Source of the DNA: Phellopilus nigrolimitatus
Taxonomy: Eukaryota; Basidiomycota; Agaricomycetes; Hymenochaetales; Hymenochaetaceae
DNA: 64,000 bases
Assembly: GCA_021029095.1 (NCBI GenBank)
Contig: JAJOHG010000017.1
Location: 576,114-640,113, forward strand
Reading direction: 5' to 3'
The translations under genes were made by a program, and so were the position numbers. Positions 32,513 to 43,482 of the stretch are shown piece by piece. Each line of letters opens with the position of its first letter. Position 1 is the first letter of the stretch. The notes below the pieces were generated by a model that did not search any database, was not told the origin of the DNA, and saw only the letters and a list, made by a program, of their open reading frames with translations.

Positions 32513-35500
32513 TTAATCCTCATTGGATAACACTACTACAGTTCTTTTGCTGATAAAAGTGTCGTGTTCTCCATGTGCGCAAAAACCTACAGTGTCCGCG
32601 AACCCAACTTCACCACCGATGAGCTGGATTTCATCGGCATGAGCGATCCAATGTTCTGCACTTTTTCCACAGCTTTCACCACCGCGAAAGCACATCCCAC
32701 TGCAAACAATAATATCTCCCTTTCCGAGCAGACGTAAATCTGCACTTGTTTCACCTGTCAGACTCACGATCTCCTTTCCTCCTTGGAAAGTTGCCGAACT
32801 TCGACTGCTATTCCGTCACTCGCTGGACGACCATATCTTGGAAGGGTCAAATGCACACCGCACGCGGTGCCTCGAGTTTCGACCATAATCACCGAAGAGC
32901 GAACTCAGCGCAGATAGTCCTTCCATTACCAGTCGGGCGCCGATGAAGACATTGTCATCTGTAGTATACAGAACTTACAATACCTGCGCCTGAATTTTGT
33001 TAAACGTCTTGATAGTCGATGAATAGATGTTTTCAAACCCTTTGCTGTGGAGAGCAGATAGAGGAAGAGGCTGCAAATCGAGGAGCGGTGTGGGAGGAAG
33101 GAATTTAGCGGGTAGGATCAGATGCCTGAACGATATCGGCAAGCGTGTCTCTGAATGCAACCAACACTCCGAAACGACCGAGATATAATAATTGGGCGGC
33201 ACTGGTTCGAACATCGGTACAGTAAGCGAGACATTATGCTCGTCCTCGGCGTAGCGCTGACTCAGGACGAAGGTGTCATGGAAAAGGATGATCTCGCCAT
33301 CGACGTCTTCTACCATAATCTCGAACTGCTCAGCGCTTGCATGGACCTTCTCGTCCCAGCGGAAATCAGGTGTGATCGACAACTCAATGCGCAGCAACGA
33401 CCGGGTAATGGGCTGGACCTGCGCCTGGAGATGCAGCTTCGGGAAGATGTGCACGAGACGGTGGATGAGCTTGCCAGCGTTCGGGATGCCGATCAGTTCT
33501 CCGATCTCGGGGGGCGTGAGGTCAAAGTATCGGTACCACGGGAACTGTTTCCCCTCAGCCTTGCAAATAACCTCTGCAGGGATTCCTTTGGCGCAAAGGC
33601 GTCATGGAACCCCACATGCGTTTCTCGACCATCTTGCAGAGGTCCAGCGCTGCGCGTATTGGGATAGCCCAGCCACGCTTGAGACATATCTCATACACGG
33701 CGAAAAGGATACGTCTAGCAGACTGTTGCACGAAGACCATGTCGGCGACAAGAGCAAACCCATCCAGCTTGAGCTGCGAAATGTAGGCCTGAAGTAGGAG
33801 GTTGATCTTCGCAGCTGGCTCTTCGACGCTCTCCTTCACGGGAATGGGTACGCGTTCAAGCAGTTTGTTAAGTTCCAGCTTTTCGTCTTGGCGGACGGGA
33901 ACTCGTTAGAAAGTGCAAAAACCCTGAAGAGCTCAAGCGTAGACATAGTCGGGCGCAGATGTTGGTTGTATGTCGCCATTGAGTTGTACGTGACGTAGAA
34001 ATGCGATGCAATTCTGCCTAACTCTGTCGATGTGAGCTTCCCAGACGAACGCTCGTATTTAAAGAGATTGCACTTCTCCAGCATAGCCGCAGCCGAATGA
34101 GCGATGTCGGCAGGCTTCTGGATGAGCATTGGGTCATCATCGAGATAATCCGGACCAACACTATATAGGCCAGGCGTCTTGAGCATTCGGACGTATCTGC
34201 GTGCTCTTAGTCAATACATGACACAAGGATAACAATTCCATATGCTTACAAGTAAGTGTACCCGAGCCACTGGATAGCCTCGTCGCGGTTTCGGATAGTG
34301 CCCAAGACGATCTCAGCGTTGAGGTTATCGGCCAGTTTCGCAACAAACTGTGATTCAATTAGCAGCTGCTGGTTCATCAAGCTGAGGTAGTATTGCAGCT
34401 CCGAGTGATTGGTGATTATAATCCCCTCGCCAAACGTGTCGTATTGAGGTCGTCCGGCACGTCCAAGCATCTGCAGGACGTCCTGTGAGGAGAGCTCCAC
34501 CCATCGACCCTTTTCGGGGTTTTAGATTTGCGTCCCTTGATTATAACCGTGTGTGCAGATAAGTTGACACCCTATGCCAATATTGCAGTACAAACTAGCA
34601 ACTGCACTGAGCCATCATCAAAGAGATCCTCGACCAGGGAGCGATCTTCGCGCGACATGCCAGCGTGATGGATCGCAAAGGCGAAGGGAAGGAGGTCGCG
34701 CAGATTCAGATCCTTGACGTTCTGGGACTCCGTTTCGAGGATCTCACGCGTCCCAGCGTCAGCGCGCACGAACTGCGTGATAATCTCCTTCTCAATCGCC
34801 ATGTCGCGCATGAATTTCGCGGTCTTGGCCGTTTCCTTGCGCGAATGCATGAAAACAAGCGTCTGGTTTTTGCCCGCCTGCTCAAGGAGCTTCTCGTAGC
34901 AGACCTCGTTCATGACCTGGTAACGCTTAATCGCCTTCTTTTCTGTGACGCCAATGAACTGTTGCTGCAGACCGCATGGGCGGTAGGACGCATCGAAGTA
35001 GAAAAGGCCCTTCTTTTCGTCGACTCTGAGGAAAGTAGCAACATTTTGGGAATTCGGCACAGTGGCAGACAGACCAACCAGGTGCACGTAGTCGCCCGTC
35101 TGCTCTATGCGGCGAATCGTTCTCGCAATAATACATGCAAGAACTGGCCACGCTCGTCGTGCAGCAAATGAATCTCGTCGATGGTCACCAGTCGCACGAG
35201 GTTAATGTAGCTCATGTCGGTACTCTTGCGCGTGATGACATCCCACTTCTCCGGCGTTGTTACGATGATTTGCGTCTCCGCGATTTGCTGCTTCGTCAGT
35301 TGATGGTCGCCCGTGAGTTCGTCCACTTTCACACCATACGGCTGTAGGCGCTTGCGTTCTTGCCGACCATCTCTTGCACGAAGCTTTCATCCGCACAACG
35401 TAGACTATCTTGAATGAGTCAAAATCAAAATCACCAGTTTCCTCGTCTCGAACTTTTGACAGCTTGTTCAAGAATGTTAGCATGGCTACGTCAGTCTGGT

Positions 35501-36290
35501 TAGAAGAAACAAGAAGTAATCAGAAAGCAAGAATAAAAGAAATACACGCATAAACGCACCCTTTCCAGCACCAGTAGATGCACAGAGGAGGATGGGGTCG
35601 TCCTGTCCGAAGGCGATAGGGTAGAGCTTTCCTTGCACTCTATTCAGCGTCTTCATGCCGGTGAATGCAGCCTGCGTCCACACAGGCAAAGACGGATTCA
35701 GATGGTTCGATGTCCTTCTTCTTCGGAGCAGAGACATGAATCTCTTCATAACCTTTCTTCGAACGCTTGAACGATCCCTCCGGAAACTTGCACTTCTTAT
35801 TCGACATTAAATGTCCTCCCTGACTGGATGCCGCGCTCTCTAGGTCAAGGACGTGCCTTGGCTGCGCCGTCGAGCCCGGGGCAAGAGTGCCGGTCTTAGG
35901 TACTGCCTGTTGAGCCGCTGCCTTCTCGTCGACATCCATCGCGTCACCCGCCGCGGCGGCTCGCGCCTTGCGGTCGCCTGCGAGCTAGAGCAAGATCCAC
36001 CTTACGCCCTTCTCGCGCATACGGCCTCGATGTTCACGCGCTCGCCCGCATCGCTGCGTACGGGCTTCGCGCACCACACAACGACGTCGCGGTTCTTGAG
36101 GAACTTCGTGAAGAGTCCAAAGTTCTGGTGCTCAAAGAGTTCCATGAGCTGGTTTTCATGGTAGCCGGGAGACGACTCCGAACCAAAAAATGGAAAGGAT
36201 GGCGGTCGCCTTCTCAGTCGCAGTGTTGGGGTCGGGTCGGTGACTTGCCAGAAACCGCTAATCTCGTGCGGAGCAACGAACTCTGAGCCC
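32513..36290 (-). pseudogene. BRR2: Decayed fragment of the pre-mRNA splicing helicase gene BRR2, captured inside the transposon
   Basis: Brr2 is the DExH/Ski2-like U5 snRNP helicase that unwinds U4/U6. The fragment begins around SEFVAPHEISGFW (36285) and covers the region before the first helicase, the first helicase cassette ([71 protein letters not shown]), its winged-helix and Sec63 parts ([45 protein letters not shown]), and the start of the second cassette (VSLTGETSADLRLLGKGD, DEIQLIGGEVG). The true N-terminus and most of the second cassette are missing. Several frameshifts are present (for example near 35400, 35130 and 34530). A TAG at 34572-34574 replaces the conserved Trp of the AWGVNLPAH motif. 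Introns are still recognisable, so capture was from genomic DNA rather than mRNA. Confidence 0.88.
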
Positions 36291-37012
36291 AGGATGGAGA
36301 ATGGCGGTCATCTTTTTGGTCACAGTCCTGGGTAGAATTTTGCTGACAGGAAAATACAAATGGCAAGGTGAAAAAATGGCAACGGCGGGAGAGTTGCGGA
36401 GACGATTTTGCGTTAGAACTCGCTGGCGACACTGCCTGTTCTACGCGTGGGAACGATTGCGGGTGTCCGCCCGATATCGCTTAGCAAGTTTTGAGGGCAC
36501 ATTGGTCGCTTTCTACACATTTCAAGGTGTTTTTCTTCATGAAATCGACACAGGTGAGTATCTTCGAGCACTGCGAGAGACTGTAAGAGGTAAATGTGTC
36601 TATTTTTCAGGGCCACTGCTTCGAATGACGCACATTGGCACATGGTGTTTGTGCGTCTTTCAACAATCGATGCCTTCGTAGCTTCCGGACCGAACGACCT
36701 CGAGGAAAATTGCGAATGCGGATGGCGCAGAGGCGCGAAGGCCGATGTGGATGCGTCTGTACTGGACACGCACGCTCGATACGTCGCAGCCACAGCCATA
36801 TGTCATATGTTCCCTCCAGCCGCATGGAAAGTATACCCCTGCCCGTGCCCGCGAGAGGAGGCTCGTCAGCGATATCGGCATACTTAGACGCTGCGGTCCT
36901 CGATTGGGGAGGTGAGGAGGTTGAGCATTTCGGTGAGTACTTCGAAACATGTGTTTTTTCAGACGTGATAAAGCAGATGACGTTTCAAATGTGAAGGTCT
37001 CCACCGCACGAC
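36291..37012. other. Unrecognised transposon-internal sequence
   Basis: GC-rich sequence with frames on both strands but no convincing protein. It may be another captured fragment, given its neighbours on both sides. Confidence 0.3.
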
Positions 37013-37560
37013 GAGCATGGGCGACGGCGACGATGACATCCCCATCGGCGGCAAGGAAAATGACATGATGGAACTCGCGGCCTTTTAGTTGCGCATGCTG
37101 CAAGTTCTCCTCCTACTGCTACGAGGGTTCTTTCAGGCAAATCGATACCTAGGCGCGATGTGAACGTTGACCATCTGCCACCTGAGCCTCCTTCGCTGGC
37201 GAGATCTTCCTATGACTCGTCTACCGCACGTCGGACGTCTGTCCGCCGCGCGCACTCGCAATCTCTGAAAGCACCGCTGGTGCACGTGTTGCCCCCTAAG
37301 CTGGTTGTCGAGGTTGGGCGGCTCGTACTCAATTCCACTCGAACTCCATGGGTGCGAGTGTTATGTCCGGTACCAGACGCCCTCAGGACATCAGAAGACA
37401 TCAGAAGACTTGCCAACGGCCCGAAGCCTCCTGGCAGGCATTCTGACGAGCTTCCTCCAGTTGGGTGACGCGCGCGCCAAGGGACAGTGCGAACGGCAAG
37501 GTGTACTATTTTAACACCCATACCACAGAATTTCAATGGGAGCGACGACAAGTTGCCTCG
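37013..37560 (+). pseudogene. Probable captured fragment of a WW-domain protein gene
   Basis: A frame with DVNVDHLPPEPPSLARSSYD and LVHVLPPKLVVEVG leads to DELPPVG and a stop at about 37467. In the next frame the text continues TRAPRDSANGKVYYFNTHT and TEFQWER, which is the second half of a WW domain (aromatic pair YYFN, then final W-E-R). The join of the two frames near 37464 would supply the first Trp, so a small indel split the domain. Upstream, GDGDDDIPIGGKENDMMELA at about 37019 may belong to the same gene. WW domains of this look occur in fungal signalling proteins, including some Ras exchange factors, but the parent gene is not identified. Confidence 0.4.
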
Positions 37561-38201
37561 GTCTCACAGCTCTGGCGATACGTGCTAGGCTCATCGCCTG
37601 CTCGGAGCGTTCAGCGACCTCGGAGCGAACCCTCACCTTCATTCGCGCCGAACCAAGGCGCATCCCGTGGCGACCCGTTATACGAGTCTTCAAGCGTCCA
37701 AGATAGAACCCGCGCGGAGAGGGATTCTTCGCTGTCTCGTGCATACGGCCTACAGGCTGGAGCTGATGAGCCAAGACCCCGACGTAGTTCTTTCTCTGGG
37801 CCGATGGTTTAAACTCCCTTCACTCGTGAAAACTCGAGAGGGGGTGAATTTCTCGGCGCCCCTCATGGCCAAGGACCTGACCGAGGACGGGGAATGAATC
37901 GCAAATCAGGACTTATACAAGACGCAAAGAACCGATCGCAACGCTTTGCGAATGATTATAGGGGTGACGTGAACCTCCATACTATCAATAACCAATTCAG
38001 AGATCCCCCGCCTTGCTCCTGGTGGCCCCGTATTTTGAGAGTATGGACACCGATGGAGTGGAGTGTTTGTTACATGGTAGTAGAAGTAAAGGAACGATTA
38101 CCAAACCCTGAAAGGAAAGTCCTGTGATAATGACTGCATCATAATATAAAGAGCTTTTGAACGTACATGAGTTACAGTGGATAGTTACAGGCAAAAGTAA
38201 A
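37561..38201. other. Transposon-internal noncoding or unrecognised sequence
   Basis: Follows the WW-domain fragment up to the end of the transposase gene. No recognisable protein or RNA; 38030-38200 lies just 3' of the transposase stop. Confidence 0.3.
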
Positions 38202-39390
38202 CTAGATGTATCTAGAGTGATGGAAGAAAGCACGAGCATCATCGGCAGAAACAGAATACACAGCACGGTACAACTGCAGATATACTTCCATATCATCATT
38301 GCCAGCCTGAGCACGTTCGATATTTCCTTCACGGCGAAGCTTTGACTTTATAAGGGAGAAGGCAAGTTCAATGGGGTTGAAATCAGGTGAATAAGCAGGC
38401 AGGAATTCAACACGCATTCCACTAAAGCCAGAAACAATGAGTAAAACCAGTCTTCCGAAACATGAAGTACTCACCGTGACTCAATAAGCTGTCGGATCTC
38501 AGGTGCCTTATGGATCTTGCAGTTATCCATAATGATCACTGAGTTTGGAGCTGGGAATGGCTGCATGTGGTCAAGCAAACCATTGATAAAATCCATGAAA
38601 AGATCTGTGTTGAAAGACCCTTCGACAATCTTGCAATGAATCATTCCCATGATGCAGATTGCTGGGAGTATAGAGTACCTATACAACAATGAGAGAAAAG
38701 GTCAGCATAATGTGATAGCCAAGCACAAGACAATGTACCGTCGTCCACGAACAAAAAATTGTTTGCGGCATGCTCGCATCCCTTCCAATGCCCATGCACG
38801 ATTTCTCATGTACGTCCTGCGATCACAAGCACTTTCATCAACAAAAACAAGTTGTTCGGGCTTGTATAACTCTCCCATGCGAAGTCGAAAGGAAAGCCGT
38901 AGTTTCTCATTTCTTTCTAATGCAGTCTTGGTGATCTGTGAATGTGAGAATGATCCTTCAATAACAGAACTGGTAAACATACCTGTTTCATACGAAAACC
39001 AGAGCGCTTTAAGGCTCGCCATATTGTAGACTCTGATACATCTGTGCCACATGATTCCTTCAGCTGCTCCTTCAACTCATCAAGGAAGACGTCATTCTTC
39101 TCGTCTATGCTAGAGTGAATAAACTGTAGCATGTAAATATGTGCACCCTGCACAAATGACAGCTAACTCACTCCAATATCTTCATACCCAAGCAGTCTCC
39201 TCCTACCACGGACATTGGCATTGGTCGGCATTACGTTCCCTGTACATCGATGCATGCAGATTATTCGATCAATGGTGCGTTGAGGTATGCCAGTGAGATC
39301 TGAGAGTTGGTTGACTGAGAGTGTGTGATTTCTGTGCATATAAACTAGAGTCCATCGCAGGTCCTCTGACAAGGCTTGTCCACGCGCCAT
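38202..39390 (-). CDS. DD34E transposase of the IS630/Tc1-mariner superfamily
   Basis: The enzyme cuts and pastes the surrounding element at TA dinucleotides. Five exons (39390-39172, 39123-38983, 38935-38739, 38678-38475, 38421-38202) give 326 aa with no stop or frameshift. The N-terminal helix-turn-helix (LSVNQLSDLTGIPQRTIDRI) is followed by a second DNA-binding part (ESTIWRALKRSGFRMKQ). The catalytic core has D in LVFVDESACDRRTY, D in SVIIMDNCKIHKAPEI and E in YSPDFNPIELAFSLIK, with 34 residues between the second D and the E. N-P-I-E is the usual final motif of this superfamily. The ATG at 39390 directly precedes the helix-turn-helix. Four introns of 47-60 bp show adaptation to fungal splicing. 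The gene lies about 370 bp inside the right inverted repeat. Transposase is predicted active because all catalytic residues and splice sites are intact. Confidence 0.92.
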
Positions 39391-39759
39391 CTGGTCTTGC
39401 AGAAAGCAAAGAGGCTAGTGAGTGCTGAGACGAGCAGCAGCAAGGACACATCCAAATAAGGTCAAATGGGCACGTGCCAGTCTGTGCATATAGCTTTTAT
39501 TCTGAAGCTTGTGTCAGTGCATTCTGCCATTCTGTTCAATCAGACAAGTATGTCTTGTTTGTTTCTGATGCTCAGGTCTCCAGAGGAATGAATTGACTTG
39601 TCCAGATGAAGTGTGCTTTCTTTGATTTTAGAAACTGGCTCCTCAATCTTTGAAACTGATTAACAATTGAGTTTTTCAAAAACAAGCTGACATCTGGAAG
39701 CAAAGAGTGTCATTCAGAAGTGTGAGCTCTAAGTATACACACTTGCTGCAAGTTTTGTT
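39391..39759. other. Transposase promoter region
   Basis: 369 bp between the transposase ATG and the inner border of the right inverted repeat. No gene is supported. Confidence 0.35.
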
Positions 39760-40236
39760 AACAGATTTCATGCAGAATTGCCTGAATTACGATGCATATA
39801 CCTCTCAGACCTACAAATGAGGATCGCCCAAAGTGCCCAGTAATCGAATTTTATGAAAATGAGCCACCCAGATACCAGCATGAGCTCCACACAAATACAT
39901 GAAGAATGACTATGCACACTGAGTACAAGTTGAATTTTTTGAATTCATGCAAAAATACCAGAGATATAATGCATACACATCTTCTTGGCTGACATGTGAC
40001 GACCTCAACTTTGCCAAAATTACGCAGTACTCGAATTTTGCTGCAACAACTTGCTCTTCTTTCAATTTTTCTATTTCAGATATATAAATATCTTACTCAT
40101 GGGCAGTGGCCCCAAGTTCAAACTTTGGAATCCATGCAGTATTGGCTGAGATATTATGCATTTACTTTTCTGCGAGCAGCTGAAGCTCCAAAAACAGCAA
40201 TATTTCAAGCTCCGCCAACAATTATGAAAACGGCAA
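39760..40236 (-). repeat. Right terminal inverted repeat of the transposon (477 bp)
   Basis: Exact reverse complement of 29653-30129; the element ends GAAAACGGCAA followed by the TA duplication at 40237-40238. Confidence 0.93.
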
Positions 40237-40238
40237 TA
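40237..40238. repeat. TA target-site duplication, right
   Basis: Pairs with TA at 29651-29652; see the transposon entry. Confidence 0.85.
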
Positions 40239-40597
40239 AACTGGTTACCATGTAAATGGGTGTCCGTCTCTAGTCCGGCAATCCTGAAAAGCTATCATTC
40301 AGCTATGGAAAGGGATGATCTTGAGTGAGGCTCGCACCCTGCATTGCCGACGTTGGTTCTGTCGATGAAGTTTGCTAGCCATAACTGTAGAATAGGTACA
40401 TAGTAGGACATTCAGCATAGCATCAGCGAGGAAATTAAGATCCATACTAAAGCCAACGGGGGTAATACATGAAGGTCGAGCTTCAAAAGTACCCTCTTCG
40501 TCATACGGATATACTCTATGGAGGCCTCATCGTCGGTTGCTTGCAGGCTCTCGACAGTCGATATTTCGAGCTCGTTCTTTTGCGGGGAACTGGTCAT
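40239..40597 (-). pseudogene. MFS permease (Dal5/Tna1 type), 5' part, cut off by the transposon
   Basis: ATG at 40597 opens a hydrophilic N-terminus (MTSSPQKNELEISTVESLQ) that leads into LKLDLHVLPPLAL, the usual start of the first MFS helix. Exon 1 is 40597-40448, exon 2 is 40384-40338 (LWLANFIDRTNVGNAG, the family's NFIDRTNVGNA block), and exon 3 starts at 40283 (IAGLETDTHLHGNQ) and is interrupted at 40239 by the transposon. The continuation (NTALA...) is at 29650 on the other side. With the element in place the transcript would run into the transposon repeat, so only a truncated protein with one helix can be made. Confidence 0.85.
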
Positions 40598-43461
40598 GGC
40601 AGGTCCAAGATAGCGAAGACTACCCAGAGGGGAGGTTAGTAATGTATATGCCGTTCTAAACCGTTACTTCGAATGTATACCTGATGGTGCTCGTGATTCA
40701 ATCCATCACGAAAGTATACCGTGATAAACCCTCCATAACCGCACTTTTGAGCAGGTACGTATATTTTTGCGAACCAATGACCATATGGGACTCGAATGAT
40801 CATTCTCCGTGCCGCTATGCCGTGGATGAATCTCAAAGCCTTTACCAGAATGCTAGGCGAGACACCAACCATAGCAGGCAGCGCCAATCATTTTTCAATG
40901 GAGGTATGTTCTATAACGGGTTAGCTCGCTCCCGGATTACCCCAGAGTAACACAGCCACATCCTGATGTAGTCAATCCCGCGCGGCAGAGCGCTGAGCGC
41001 TGAGTTTGCGCATGCGAATGGAGGCTGACATTGACATTGGTCTTTCACCTATATTTTTCGCACACATGTGGGAGATTGTTCGGAAAGGGCGGACTCAACA
41101 ATAGCTCGGTACCTCGAGCTATATGCAATCATAAGGTACCGAGGTTATAAGCAGTCATGATAATTTTGTGCCATCGGGAACCTAGACAGCGAAGTGCGAG
41201 CTTGTTGCGTCGGATAATGCTGCCCCGAGAAAAGATCTGACTATCCTGCAAGAGAATACTTACACAGAGCAGGTATTTAGAGTCGCATGCTTCGACAGTG
41301 TGGTCGTACTTGCAAACGATTCGGAACTGGAAGGTAATTTCAACTGCGTACAAGAATCATTCATTGGACCGGATACGGATGTACATGTACAGCGGGATCA
41401 CTCCCACTCTTATTGAGCTAGCCACGCTTCGAATAACTTGCCGTGCATCATGTCCGTAGACGGGACTTTTCCTTCCGCGTTCTTTTCCGAGCGTATATAC
41501 GTTTCTACATCGGCATGTAGTCGCGAGATCCCAATGTGAGGTTCGGGTATTCTGCAAAAGCCAACTTTCTACTTATTTCTATCGCACTCGCACGGTTATC
41601 TCGAGCCGAGTCGCGGGGAAGGTTGACGTTTGGTAAGAGCATCAGTCCGAAGCCGAGCGGACAGTAAGAACTAGGCGAGTTTGAGAGTTGTCAAAATCGA
41701 ATGATTTTGTACCGTTTGAGGTAGGAATGCGATGTAGCATAAACAAGTCTACCCAGTTCAAGTTGTTTAGTAGGTTCGGGCAGGGGTTTTAATTTAGAAT
41801 TGAGGAATGAAAGGAACACTACGGAGTTCCCAATCTATATTCTGGTATATTTAGTCAGTTAAACATACTCAGGGAGGAATACACAGAACTACAAACAAGT
41901 CACGATGATTCGTCCGAAGTACGGCTGCGCGCTAAGCCGTGAAGACTCGACTCTCAGGCCTGGATGCCACGCTCAACGTTGAAGTGAGAGGATGCGAGCA
42001 GGAACAGCTCCAGGACGCCGCTCTTGTTGGAAAGCTAATTGATGGTGCACAGTCATGGCTCCGAGTGCGATCTGCGAACATGTCGGACCTTCAAAGACAT
42101 GAGATAACGTACCTAATAGGCCATGCGAGCGCCTGTGCATTGTCCTGCACTTTCATCTTGATGTAGTGGTCTACCGCTAAAACCACTGGTCAGAAAGAGG
42201 ATGCGACGCCAGTCAAAATTCCAGAGGATCCTCCCAAGCACTGCACAGTTGAGGCGCAGCCAGCAGTCACAGAAGGACGCTCTGCCCAGTAGCACCCCTT
42301 CGCAATTGGCATCACGTTTGAAAGGACTGCATTTGTCATATAAATCTGGGCCTTGAAATCGTTTCCCTAAGCTCCCTGCGCAAACAACGTGGCAAAAGAC
42401 GTGACGAAGTCGAGGTCGAGGTCAAGCACGATGTTGAAGGCCCGAAGTGCACCCCGCACCTCAGTTGCGCACTCCGGCTGTACGATGAGCCCGTAGAGGC
42501 TGCGCGAGGCATACGACGTGCGTACGCTTCGCGGTGGAGTTCTTTTCGTCGCTTTCCGTGTCCCCTTCATCTTCATTCTTGTTTTTCGTGGCACATGCAC
42601 GGCGAAAAAAATCTCTGTCTACTGAACATCACCACCGGCGCGCCCGGATGCATTGACCGACATTGAAGTGCTGCTGAACAAGGTCGCGTGCTCTATATCT
42701 TCTTTAAAGCAGGTTGCTCTAAGGAACAAGTGATTCCCAGCAGTTGGACAAGTCAGTGGGCACTAGTAGAAAATCAAAATCACAGAGATGTGCGCTTCAA
42801 GCGATGAGATATCAGTCGATTGAAGAGCAGAAAATAGCCCCAGTGGTGGGTCCATACAAACGCTCGCCAGTGCAGCAAGGACTCCTATATTCTTCAACCA
42901 TCATCTTCCCAAGCAGTTTTTTTGGTGCTAGCAGGTAGAAGATATTGTTACTGATGCTCCGTAATCCAAAACAATTTCTGGATGCGCAAGGGAAAAGTTC
43001 TGGGTGAGTGAATGACGCACGCGACGCGACGAGCAACGCACACGTGATGCTTTAGGTCTAAAATACAAATTTGGGTTTAGCCTGTCTTCCTTTTGCATGT
43101 TTTTGAAATTACTAAAGAGATATCTTGGAAAAATATCCGACCACATGTGCTCTAACTGAAAAGAGCAACGGCGAGTATCTCAGCTGAGACGATACAACAC
43201 GGTGAAAATGCCAATTTCGTGTATGACCGCAGATACTAGGGACCTTCAGAGTAGAAACGAAACGCGTTTCCGTTTCCACTTCTGCCCTTATTAGGCAGAA
43301 GCCGTTTCTCACGTAAGACGAGCCCGTTACACGGCTGTTACTACCAAATTGAGTATCTGGAGGATCGTCGCGTTGAGCCGTTGTCATCCCGCCGTGCCGT
43401 CGCTCGCTACAGAGCTCGGCAACGGTAAGCCTGATCTCGGCACGCTCGGCAATGTATGTAT
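40598..43461. other. Gene-poor stretch upstream of the permease
   Basis: Holds the permease promoter and several frames without recognisable content. One at 42600-42367 (minus; start MHVPRKTRMKMKGTRKATKR) has protein-like codon use, but is short and isolated. Confidence 0.3.
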
Positions 43462-43482
43462 TTCGAACTCCGCCAACAATTA
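43462..43482. mobile_element. Relic of the right end of the 10.6-kb transposon family, left piece
   Basis: The bases CTCCGCCAACAATTA here and TATGAAAACGGCAATAA from 44638 together reproduce the right terminus of the 10.6-kb element once the inserted segment 43483-44637 is removed. The upstream bases (TATTTCGAACTCCG) still resemble the repeat with a few changes, so this is an old, mostly eroded copy. Confidence 0.65.

Larger units (their letters stand above)
29653..40236. mobile_element. 10.6-kb IS630/Tc1-mariner-type DNA transposon with gene cargo
   Basis: The element is 10,584 bp and starts TTGCCGTTTTCATAATTG, with the exact complement at its right end. The terminal inverted repeats are 477 bp and I found no mismatch between them line by line. 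TA flanks both ends. It contains, from left to right, an intact five-exon cargo gene (30525-32337, plus), a decayed fragment of the BRR2 helicase gene (about 32513-36290, minus), unrecognised sequence, a probable WW-domain gene fragment (about 37013-37560, plus), and an intact DD34E transposase gene (38202-39390, minus). TA targeting and the DDE class agree with each other. Most Tc1-mariner elements are 1-5 kb, so this is unusually large. Identical repeats and a clean target duplication point to a recent insertion of a potentially autonomous element. Confidence 0.92.

Noticed and set aside
29653..40236. Interpretation of the 10.6-kb element as a Starship
   Set aside because: No DUF3435 tyrosine recombinase is seen. 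The transposase is DD34E, the ends are long inverted repeats and the target duplication is TA.
42367..42600. 77-codon minus-strand frame
   Set aside because: Codon use is plausible, but it is isolated, has no recognised motif and no neighbouring exon; too little to call a gene.
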